From NCBI GenBank assembly GCA_052326605.1, contig JBKQMB010000008.1, positions 62,001 to 126,000 on the forward strand: DNA of 64,000 bases. The letters are read 5' to 3'. Below, piece by piece: positions 26,172-33,666 of the stretch. The stretch comes from Bog-756 sp052326605 (GTDB taxonomy: Bacteria; Actinomycetota; Acidimicrobiia; Acidimicrobiales; RAAP-2). Made by a program: the position numbers and the translations under genes. The first letter of the stretch is position 1. Each line of letters starts with the position of its first letter. The notes beneath the pieces were generated by a model. That model searched no databases. It had not been told where the DNA came from and saw nothing but the letters and a program-made list of their open reading frames with translations.

Positions 26172-26567
26172 TCAGTCCTGTAGGTCCCAACCTTCGGCCT
26201 GGTGCGCTGCTCGCAGTGAGAGCTGCTTGAGCTCAGCGACGAGACTGCGGAGCCTTCGGGCGTCGTCGAACCAGGTGGCGTAGCGCTCGACCTGGTCGTT
26301 GGTGAGGTTGGGTGTCACGGTCTTCCCACCGACCTTGCGCGTCCAGGTCTGGTAGGGGCCGTGGAGCCTCGGCGGTTCGCCGTGACATGAGCAGCCCGGC
26401 TTCCCACAACGTGAGCTGCGGGCGGTGACGCTGCCGGGCAGCACGAGACCGATCGTGGCGAGCTCGGCCATGATCCGCTTTCGCTCATCTTCGAAGTCCT
26501 TGTCGCTTTGACCTGCGCCAGGCACCGTCCACCTCTTCGGTACCGTAAGTCTATAGGCTTCATGCAT
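26172..26567 (-). CDS. DUF6788-like small protein
   Basis: 131 residues from the ATG at 26567 (the frame is open further upstream). It contains RCGKPGCSCHGEPPRLHGPY, a Cys/His cluster (C-x4-C-x-C-x-H) that may bind zinc, preceded by a helical segment (DFEDERKRIMAELATIG) and followed by a helical tail (RRLRSLVAELKQLSLRA). This matches a family of small proteins of unknown function (DUF6788), many of which lie beside transposases or in variable regions. The start is uncertain: no clear ribosome site is present. It sits at the left end of the tRNA-bounded islet. Confidence 0.6.
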   Translation of the reverse strand: MHEAYRLTVPKRWTVPGAGQSDKDFEDERKRIMAELATIGLVLPGSVTARSSRCGKPGCSCHGEPPRLHGPYQTWTRKVGGKTVTPNLTNDQVERYATWFDDARRLRSLVAELKQLSLRAAHQAEGWDLQD

Positions 26568-26957
26568 CGGGTTGCGGATGGTCACGGAGGTGTGGCGGTG
26601 GGACACAGGGCCGGATTTTCCGAGCGCCGGCCCTCGTTTCCGATCGGGAGGAGTGGAGTAGGAGTCGAGATCAATCGACAGCTTCCGGTGCGGCCCTTCG
26701 GCTGTCGACAAGACCTGACAACCCCGACCAAGGCATAGATTGCCCGACGCCGACAGTGTGTTGATTCGTCGACCGCGGGCGTTCCTGCCGAACGACGCGA
26801 TCTGCGTCTTGGGGGACCCAACCGGAGCACCGGCCAGTGCGAGATCCGCCCCACTGGTTTCGGGCACCAACGCCGCCGGTTTCATTCGGCCGGGATCGTC
26901 TGCAGTGGCCGTGTAGATCGACTTGCTGGGTGACCCGCCCTGGAGTGCCTGACCGTG
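26568..26957. other. Intergenic region without a recognised gene
   Basis: 390 bp between two divergent genes. The minus-strand frame is open through it but has no similarity to anything known. It probably contains the promoters of both flanking genes; no specific box is convincing. Confidence 0.45.
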
Positions 26958-28490
26958 ATGTCGGATTCCCGCCAGCCCGCGAGGTCGAGGAGGCCTACTC
27001 TTCCTCGTGTGTACGAGGACTTCGACCGCTGTTACCGGGCCGTGCAATCAAGAGACGTCCGCTTCGATGGGTGGTTCGTGACCGCAGTACTAACCACGAA
27101 GATCTACTGCCGGCCGAGTTGCCCGGCAAGGCCGCCCTACGCAACGAACATGCGCTTCCTCCCAACCGCAGCCGCCGCTCAGCATGCCGGGTTTCGAGCG
27201 TGCAAGCGATGTCGACCAGATGCATCCCCGGGGTCGCCCGAGTGGAATGTGCGCCGCGACATCGTCGGGAGGGCGATGCGATTGATCGCGGATGGGACTG
27301 TCGACCGCGAAGGCGTTACCGGGCTGGCTGGCCGCCTCGGCTACAGCGCCCGACAGCTGGAGCGACATCTCCTCGCCGAGGTCGGCGCCGGACCCCTCGC
27401 GCTCGCCCGTGCACAGCGGGCCCAGACAGCCAGGTTGTTGATCGAGACGACAGCGTTGGTGTTCGCTGAAGTTGCATTCGCTTCCGGCTTCTCGAGCATC
27501 CGACAATTCAACGACACGGTCCGATTGGTGTTCGATGCCACACCGACCTCCCTTCGCGCTAGCGCACAGCGCGGCGGTTCGCCCACAACGCCTGGAGCGC
27601 TCACGTTTCGGCTGCCGTTTCGAGCACCCTTCTCCCCCGGGAGCCTTTTCGGCCACCTGGCCGCCACGGCCATCCCCGGCTGCGAGGAGTACCGAGATGG
27701 CGCCTATCGCCGCACCCTCCGTCTCCCGGCCGGCAACAGCATCGTGGCGTTGACGCCAACACCTGACCATGTGGTCTGCCAGCTGGCCCTCGATGACATC
27801 CGCGACCTCCCCACTGCCATCGCCCGCTGCCGTCGACTGCTCGACCTCGATTCCGACCCAGAGACGGTCGTCGCATCACTGACCGAGGACCCCACGCTGA
27901 GTCCTCACATCGTCAAAGCACCCGGTCGACGCATCCCCGGCACCGTTGACGAGATCGAGCTCGCCGTGCGCATCGTGCTCGGCCAGCAGGTATCAACTGC
28001 AGCAGCGCGCACTCATGGCGCGCGCCTGGTTGCTCGCCATGGCACACCCTTGAGCGACTTTGGTGGCGGACTCACCCATCTCTTTCCCTCGATTGACGAC
28101 CTCGCTGCGATCGACCCCTCCACCCTTGGTCTTCCCAAAGCCCGACTGCGCTGCTTTGCCGCTCTCATGGCTTCGCTCGCCTCGGGCGCCGTGCAGATCG
28201 GCGTCGGGGCCGACTGGGAACGTGCCCGGCATCAGCTCGGCGCGATTCCCGGTGTCGGTGCGTGGACTATCGAGATGATCGCCATGCGCGCCATGGGCGA
28301 CCCTGACGGTTTTGCTGGTACCGACATGGGCGTCCGTAAGGGAGCCGCCACCCTCGGTCTGCCCGATACTCCTGCGCAACTCGTCCGTCATGCTCAGCGC
28401 TGGCGTCCATGGCGCTCCTATGCCGTGCAATATCTGTGGGCCGCGCTGGACCACCCGATCAACCAGTGGCCACCGGAAGGACAGCCTTGA
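26958..28490 (+). CDS. Ada-AlkA fusion: methylphosphotriester-binding regulator plus 3-methyladenine DNA glycosylase
   Basis: 510 residues. Residues about 20-95 form an Ada-type zinc domain with Cys51, 55, 82 and 85, exactly the spacing of E. coli Ada Cys38/42/69/72; the first accepts methyl groups from DNA phosphotriesters. An AraC-type HTH (100-185) follows. The rest is AlkA: an N-terminal AlkA domain from about 205, then the HhH-GPD fold with IPGVGAWTIEMIAMRAM and catalytic Asp in GTDMGV near residue 455. It excises alkylated purines and probably senses alkylation to control its own operon. A GTG at 27009 is an alternative start. The stop overlaps the ogt start (TTGA). Confidence 0.9.
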   Translation: MSDSRQPARSRRPTLPRVYEDFDRCYRAVQSRDVRFDGWFVTAVLTTKIYCRPSCPARPPYATNMRFLPTAAAAQHAGFRACKRCRPDASPGSPEWNVRRDIVGRAMRLIADGTVDREGVTGLAGRLGYSARQLERHLLAEVGAGPLALARAQRAQTARLLIETTALVFAEVAFASGFSSIRQFNDTVRLVFDATPTSLRASAQRGGSPTTPGALTFRLPFRAPFSPGSLFGHLAATAIPGCEEYRDGAYRRTLRLPAGNSIVALTPTPDHVVCQLALDDIRDLPTAIARCRRLLDLDSDPETVVASLTEDPTLSPHIVKAPGRRIPGTVDEIELAVRIVLGQQVSTAAARTHGARLVARHGTPLSDFGGGLTHLFPSIDDLAAIDPSTLGLPKARLRCFAALMASLASGAVQIGVGADWERARHQLGAIPGVGAWTIEMIAMRAMGDPDGFAGTDMGVRKGAATLGLPDTPAQLVRHAQRWRPWRSYAVQYLWAALDHPINQWPPEGQP

Positions 28491-28993
28491 GCGTCACCCT
28501 CTGCCGCACCATGGACAGCCCGATCGGCCCTCTCACGGTGGCTGGTGACGGCCAGACGGTCACCAATTTGCGAATGACCGACCAGACGTACCCGCCACCC
28601 GACCAAGACCGCTGGCGCCACGGTCCAGTGGCATTCTCCGACGCCATCGACCAGCTCCAGGCCTACTTCGATGGTGAGCTCACCGAGTTCGACGTCGCCC
28701 TCAGACTCGAGGGATCCACGTTCCAACGGCGAGTCTGGAGAGCCCTGCTCGATATCCCCTATGGAGAGACCAGGTCGTATGGGGAGATCGCACGCCAAGT
28801 CGGCCGGCCCGGAGCAGCGCGGGCGGTGGGGCTGGCCAACGGACGCAACCCCGTCGGCATCATCGTTCCTTGCCATCGAGTGATCGGTACCAACGGCAGC
28901 CTCACTGGATATGGGGGTGGCCTCCATCGCAAACGCGCCTTGCTTCAACTCGAGCAAGATCACTTCACCCCGCGCCTCGCCCTTTTCTCGTGA
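28487..28993 (+). CDS. ogt: Methylated-DNA-[protein]-cysteine S-methyltransferase
   Basis: 168 residues. It starts at TTG 28487, overlapping the glycosylase stop; ATG 28511 is possible, but the longer form gives the usual N-terminus (xxTMDSPIGPL). The C-terminal domain has the suicide active site IIVPCHRVIG with Cys near residue 129, preceded by an AdaB-type HTH (YGETRSYGEIARQVG). The enzyme transfers O6-alkyl groups from guanine to its own cysteine. Together with the coupled Ada-AlkA gene it forms a complete adaptive-response-style repair operon covering N3/N7-alkyl purines, phosphotriesters and O6-alkylguanine. Confidence 0.93.
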   Translation: MSVTLCRTMDSPIGPLTVAGDGQTVTNLRMTDQTYPPPDQDRWRHGPVAFSDAIDQLQAYFDGELTEFDVALRLEGSTFQRRVWRALLDIPYGETRSYGEIARQVGRPGAARAVGLANGRNPVGIIVPCHRVIGTNGSLTGYGGGLHRKRALLQLEQDHFTPRLALFS

Positions 28994-29218
28994 TCACGCC
29001 ATCGGCGATCGGTCGCTGACAGCCCGAGGGCAGAACGCTCCGATTCCCAAATCCCGTCTGCAATTGGCTTGTGGCACAGGCTGTCGCCGACTTGCTCGCC
29101 GCATGTGTGCCAGTAGGCAGCCGCAGTCGGTTGCCGGCGCAACCTCAGATGCCCCGCAGGATGTGAACTAGAGACCTTCGTCCTACATAATTGCCCCATT
29201 CGCGCCGATAGAAGTGCC

Positions 29219-30304
29219 ATGGACCCTCCTGGTGTTCCTGTGGCTGCCTTTGTTGGCCAGAAGCGGCTATTCCTCGTCGGGTCCGTGCTGGCGGTGGTGG
29301 CGACCGGAGTCTTTCTGGCGTGGGTCACCCTCGGCATCGACGGTGCACGCGTGACGCTTCAGGTCGACGACATCGGCCAATGGGTCGCTGCGTGGTGTGC
29401 CGCTGCGGTCTGTGGCGTGGCCGCGTTCCGAGCGTCGGCGGGTCGGGCGACGTGGGCGCTCTTCGCCGCCTCCAGCTTCGCCTGGGGCGTCGGGGAGGCC
29501 GTGTGGTGCTACTACGCCCTCCTCAAGAACATTCCGGTGCCGTTCCCCTCGTTGGCCGACGTCGGGTTCCTGACCGCCGTTCCCCTGGCCTTTGCCGCGC
29601 TCTTGCTCTTCCCGAGCGGCCAGCGGAGCACGGTCGATAGGGCCCAGGGAGTCCTTGATGGTTGCATCATTGCCACGTCGCTGCTCTTTGCTAGCTGGGC
29701 GACGATCCTCGGCCCTCTCTACCGGTCCCACCAGGGAGGCTTGCTGAAGCAGATAATCTCGCTCGCCTATCCGATGAGCGACGTGATCATGGTGTCGTTG
29801 GTCATCATTCTGATCGCGCGCGGCGGACGGCCGGTCCGGGTGCACCTTGCCTTGGTGATGGCCGGAGTGGTCGCCTTCGCCGTCGCGGACAGTTCCTTTG
29901 CCTATTTGACAGAGGTCAACAACTACAACGGCGGGAGCTTTCTCGACACCGGCTGGGTCGCCGGCTATCTGTTGATCGGTCTGGGGGCATTGTGGGCGAT
30001 GACCTCACCATCACATGAGGCGGAATACTTCGAGGCATCGACGATCTCGCTGGTCGCTCCTTACGCACCCGTGCTCGTCGTGCTGGCAGTGACCGGGATC
30101 CAGCTCTTGCGCGGTCGGCACATGGAGACCGTCTCCTGGATCATGGCGTTCGCCCTGGTACTGCTTGTCCTCGGCCGAGAGCTACTGCGTCTCCTGGATC
30201 AGGCGCTCACCGCCCGAAATGACCCCCACGACATTGAATCCGTGGATGACCCGACCCGATCGCGTGACCCAGATGTCGAAACGGCCCTGCTGGGGCGGCG
30301 TTGA
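29219..30304 (+). CDS. Integral membrane sensory domain protein without output domain
   Basis: 361 residues with about eight or nine hydrophobic helices spread over residues 18-325 (e.g. LFLVGSVLAVVATGVFLAWV and WIMAFALVLLVLGRELLRLL). The segments PSLADVGFLTAVPLAFAALL, LLKQIISLAYPMSDVIMVSL and FAYLTEVNNYNGGSFLDTGW match the N-terminal membrane module that precedes PAS/GGDEF/EAL domains in many actinobacterial cyclic-di-GMP proteins. Here the protein stops shortly after the last helix, with no GGDEF, EAL, PAS or kinase domain. It may be a truncated relic or a stand-alone sensor or partner. Confidence 0.7.
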   Translation: MDPPGVPVAAFVGQKRLFLVGSVLAVVATGVFLAWVTLGIDGARVTLQVDDIGQWVAAWCAAAVCGVAAFRASAGRATWALFAASSFAWGVGEAVWCYYALLKNIPVPFPSLADVGFLTAVPLAFAALLLFPSGQRSTVDRAQGVLDGCIIATSLLFASWATILGPLYRSHQGGLLKQIISLAYPMSDVIMVSLVIILIARGGRPVRVHLALVMAGVVAFAVADSSFAYLTEVNNYNGGSFLDTGWVAGYLLIGLGALWAMTSPSHEAEYFEASTISLVAPYAPVLVVLAVTGIQLLRGRHMETVSWIMAFALVLLVLGRELLRLLDQALTARNDPHDIESVDDPTRSRDPDVETALLGRR

Positions 30305-30307
30305 GGC

Positions 30308-30529
30308 GTGATGAGCGTCCACAGCACTGTCGCCGGATCACACGGCCCTTCGGTGCGCGTGGCGAGCCAGTCTGGTGTGCGTGCTCCGACCCGTGGGGCC
30401 AATGGCGGGCGACCCGCCAATAAGACCGACTCACATCTGAGGAGGTGGATCGTCCATTCCACCATCTTCGCGACGACCGGGTTTGCCCTTCTCGACCTCT
30501 ATCTGTTGGCGTCGGGCGGACATCACTAG
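30308..30529 (+). CDS. Possible small membrane protein
   Basis: 73 residues. The first 40 are polar and unlike any known protein. The end (RRWIVHSTIFATTGFALLDL...) is a plausible single membrane helix. It starts 4 bp after the sensory-domain stop and could be co-transcribed with it. An AGGAGG at 30440-30445 hints that a shorter product could be made. Coding status is uncertain. Confidence 0.3.
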   Translation: MMSVHSTVAGSHGPSVRVASQSGVRAPTRGANGGRPANKTDSHLRRWIVHSTIFATTGFALLDLYLLASGGHH

Positions 30530-30931
30530 CCAGCGTGCTCGCGCCACGAAGCTGTCTCGGACCGTCAGGTCAGACCGCAGATGTGTAGAACGGAGTTGAT
30601 CTCATAACAGCACCGTCCGGCGCCGCGCAGACCAGAGCCCGTCACCCCGTCCTTCAGGCGCCTCATGGCCCCGAGCCTCGCGCCCCGAGCATCGATTGTC
30701 TAGCCACCCGGTGATCAGAGAAGGACGCCGGCGTCGGCACCACGGAGGAGCCGTAGCACCTGAATTGACACGCTCAATGTCCTGGCCCGACTCAATGTGG
30801 ACCGACGCGTCCCGTGACATTCGATCGACGGGGCGCCGAAATGACTCGCTCTCGGCTCCAGGCCAAAAATGCCCAAGACAGCCTGTGGGCTGCAGATCGA
30901 GGATTTGTCGCTCTGAACAGGGACTTTACCG
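30530..30931. other. Intergenic region downstream of tRNA-Ile
   Basis: About 400 bp with no supported protein gene. It holds the likely terminator of the tRNA (30864-30890). Short open frames reading into the tRNA are translation artefacts. Confidence 0.5.
30864..30890 (-). terminator. Probable terminator of tRNA-Ile
   Basis: On the minus strand, GCCCA...TGGGC closes a hairpin at 30871-30890 and is followed by a run of T residues (ATTTTT). It lies about 40 nt past the tRNA 3' end. Confidence 0.5.
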
Positions 30932-31005
30932 TGGGGCTAGCAAGAATCGAACTTGCGACCTCAGCATTATCAGTGCTGCGCTCTAACCAACTGAGCTATA
31001 GCCCC
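30932..31005 (-). tRNA. tRNA-Ile (anticodon GAT)
   Basis: 74 nt folding into a full cloverleaf: acceptor GGGGCTA/TAGCCCC, D-arm GCTC...GAGC, anticodon stem CAGCA/TGCTG with loop CTGATAA (anticodon GAT), T-arm GCAAG-TTCGATT-CTTGC, discriminator A. CCA is not encoded, so the CCA-adding enzyme at 55998 is needed. It lies just downstream of gyrA on the same strand, the usual actinobacterial place. Confidence 0.95.
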
Positions 31006-31096
31006 GTAAACCGGTGCACGACGCTACACCAAGGCCCGGGCACGACAGAAGGCGGTACCCCCGCAGCCGGTGCGCTGGTACCGGTGGGAAGGTGGG

Positions 31097-33580
31097 TCAG
31101 CCCTCCCCGGCCACCTCCCCGGCCACCGGTGCCACCGCGGCCACCGCGTCTCCCTCGCCCAGGTTCATGACCCGGACGCCGGTGGCGTCCCTGCCCTGTG
31201 ACGCGATCTCCCGCACCGCGGTGCGGATCACCACCCCCGAGCTGGAGATCAGGAGGATCTCGTCCTCCAGACCGGCCATGAAGGCCGCCACCACCCGCCC
31301 GCGCTTGGCGGTGAGCCTGATACCTCGTACTCCCTGGCCACCGCGGGCCTGGTTGTTGAAACGCTCGACCTTGGTCCGCTTGCCGTACCCGGCGTCGGTG
31401 ATGAGGAGGATGTCCGCCTCGTCCCGGGCGACGTCGCACGACACCACCTCGTCCCCGGCCCTGAGCCGCACACCCCGGACGCCGGCCGCGTCACGCCCCA
31501 TGGGCCGCGCGTCATGCTCGGAGAACCGGATGGTCATCCCCGACCGGGTGACAAGGAACACGTCGTCGTCGCCATGGGTCTCCACCACCTGGACCAACTC
31601 GTCCCCCTCGCGGAGGTTGATGGCGATGAACCCCTCTCGGCGTGATTTGTCATACTCACTGAACGCCGTCTTCTTCACCTGACCCAGCTTCGTGGCGAAC
31701 ACCAGGTAGTTGTCGGCAGAGAAGTCGCGGGTGCCGATGATGGCCTGGATCACCTCGTTGGGTGCCAGCGGCAACAGGTTGACAATGGCCGTGCCCCGGG
31801 CGGTGCGCTCCTTCATCGGAATCTCGAGCGCCCGCAGCCGGAAGACCCGTCCCCGGTTGGAGAACAACAGGAGATGGGCGTGCGCGGTGGTGTGCACCAC
31901 GTCGTCGATCAGGTCCTCCTCCTTCAGCTTGGCGCCCTGGATGCCGCGCCCGCCGCGCCCCTGGGTCCGGAAGGCGTCGGCCGACACGGCCTTCACGTAG
32001 CCGGCGCGGCTCATGGTGACGACGAGCTCCTCGTCCTCGACCAGGTCCTCGACGTTCATGTCCCCCGGGTCGTGGGTAATGACCGTCCGGCGCTGGTTGG
32101 CGTACTTCTCGCGGATCGCACCCAGTTCGGAGGCGATGACCCCCCGCAGCTTGGCCGGGTCGTTGAGGATCGACTCCAGTTCGGCGATCTCGACCAGGAG
32201 CTTGGCCAGCTCTTCTTCGAGGTTGGACCGGCCGAGCCGGGTGAGCCGGGCCAGGGTCATGTCGAGGATGTGGTTGGCCTGCTCCTCGGAGAACTCGAAG
32301 GGCGCGGTCCGCAGGGCCTCGAGCGCCGCCGGCCGATCGTCGGAGGCCCGGATGGCAGCGATGACCGCGTCCAGCATGTCGATGGCCTTGAGCAGGCCCT
32401 CCACCACGTGGGCACGGGCACGGGCCTTGTCGAGCAGGAACTGCGAGCGCCGTGTGACCACCTCGACCTGGTGGGCCACATAGTGGGTCAGCATCTGGGC
32501 CACATTCAGGGTGCGCGGCACTCCGTCGACCAGCGCCACCGCGTTGACGCCGAACGAGGTCTGCATCGGCGTCTGCTTGAACAGGTTGTTGAGGACGACG
32601 TTGGCGTTGGCGTCGCGCTTGAGCCGGATCACCAGTCGGGTCTTTCCCCCCGACGAGTCGTCCTGGGCTTCGGCGATCCCGTCGAGGTCGCCGGCACGGA
32701 CCAGGTCCTCGATCTTCTTCGACACCGAGGCGATCGACGTCTGATAGGGCATCTCGGTCACGACGATCCGGGTGTCGCCGGCCTTGCCCTCCACGATCTC
32801 CGCCACGGCCCGCAGCTTGATGGAGCCCCTCCCGGTCCGCAACGCGTCCTGGATGCCCTGGCGCCCGAGGATCAGCGCGCCCGTGGGGAAGTCCGGCCCC
32901 TTGATGAAGGCCATCAGGTCATCGGGCGTGGCGTCCGGGTGCTCGAGCAGGTGGGTCGTGGCATCGATGACCTCGCCCAGGTTGTGGGGCGGGATGTTGG
33001 TCGCCATCCCAACCGCGATCCCCTGCGACCCGTTCACCAGCATGTTGGGGAATCGGGCCGGCAGGACGGTCGGCTCCTCGGAGGTGGCGTCGTAGTTGGG
33101 GATGAAGTCGACGGTCTCCTGGTCGATGCCGTTCATCAACTCGAGGGCCAGCGGGCCCAGCCGGCACTCGGTGTACCGCATGGCCGCCGGGCCCTCGTCC
33201 GGTCCCGTGCCGCCGAAGTTGCCGTGGCCGTCGATCAGCGGGTGGCGCATGGAGAAGTCCTGCACCATGCGGGCCAGGGCCTCGTAGATGGCCGAGTCGC
33301 CGTGCGGATGGTACGAGCCCATGACGTCCCCGACCACCTTGGCGCACTTGGTGTGTGGCCGGTCCGGCAGCAGCCGCTGGTCGTACATCGAGTAGAGGAT
33401 CCGCCGGTGGACGGGCTTCAGCCCGTCCCTCACGTCGGGGAGGGCGCGCGACACGATGACCGACATCGAGTACTCGAGGAAGGAGCGCTCCATCTCCTCT
33501 TGGATCTCGATGGGCTCGATGAATCCGGAAACGTCGTCGGTGTCGGAGCCACCCCGGCTGTCGTTGTCACGTCCTGGCAT
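31097..33580 (-). CDS. gyrA: DNA gyrase subunit A
   Basis: 827 residues. The N-terminal breakage-reunion domain has the catalytic Tyr near residue 135 (AAMRYTECRL) and a quinolone-resistance region reading HPHGDSAIYEALARMVQ, i.e. Ser and Glu at the E. coli 83 and 87 positions. The C-terminal beta-pinwheel contains the GyrA-box-like segment RTQGRGGRGIQGAK and related blades. With GyrB it introduces negative supercoils. The gene follows gyrB with an 86-bp gap, and tRNA-Ile lies about 90 bp beyond its stop. The last 20 residues are an Ala/Val/Gly tail typical of high-GC relatives. Confidence 0.97.
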   Translation of the reverse strand: MPGRDNDSRGGSDTDDVSGFIEPIEIQEEMERSFLEYSMSVIVSRALPDVRDGLKPVHRRILYSMYDQRLLPDRPHTKCAKVVGDVMGSYHPHGDSAIYEALARMVQDFSMRHPLIDGHGNFGGTGPDEGPAAMRYTECRLGPLALELMNGIDQETVDFIPNYDATSEEPTVLPARFPNMLVNGSQGIAVGMATNIPPHNLGEVIDATTHLLEHPDATPDDLMAFIKGPDFPTGALILGRQGIQDALRTGRGSIKLRAVAEIVEGKAGDTRIVVTEMPYQTSIASVSKKIEDLVRAGDLDGIAEAQDDSSGGKTRLVIRLKRDANANVVLNNLFKQTPMQTSFGVNAVALVDGVPRTLNVAQMLTHYVAHQVEVVTRRSQFLLDKARARAHVVEGLLKAIDMLDAVIAAIRASDDRPAALEALRTAPFEFSEEQANHILDMTLARLTRLGRSNLEEELAKLLVEIAELESILNDPAKLRGVIASELGAIREKYANQRRTVITHDPGDMNVEDLVEDEELVVTMSRAGYVKAVSADAFRTQGRGGRGIQGAKLKEEDLIDDVVHTTAHAHLLLFSNRGRVFRLRALEIPMKERTARGTAIVNLLPLAPNEVIQAIIGTRDFSADNYLVFATKLGQVKKTAFSEYDKSRREGFIAINLREGDELVQVVETHGDDDVFLVTRSGMTIRFSEHDARPMGRDAAGVRGVRLRAGDEVVSCDVARDEADILLITDAGYGKRTKVERFNNQARGGQGVRGIRLTAKRGRVVAAFMAGLEDEILLISSSGVVIRTAVREIASQGRDATGVRVMNLGEGDAVAAVAPVAGEVAGEG

Positions 33581-33666
33581 GCCGTGTCCCTATCTGTGTC
33601 ACTGCGTTTGTTGCTGTCCGTGCCCACGCCCGCCATTCCCCGCCGGGAGCAGCGTGGATCGCCGCC

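Noticed and set aside
25864..26283. Open frame containing RIELAISALS
   Set aside because: This peptide is the translation of the tRNA-Ile fragment, a well-known annotation artefact. The same applies to short frames over 30696-31170.
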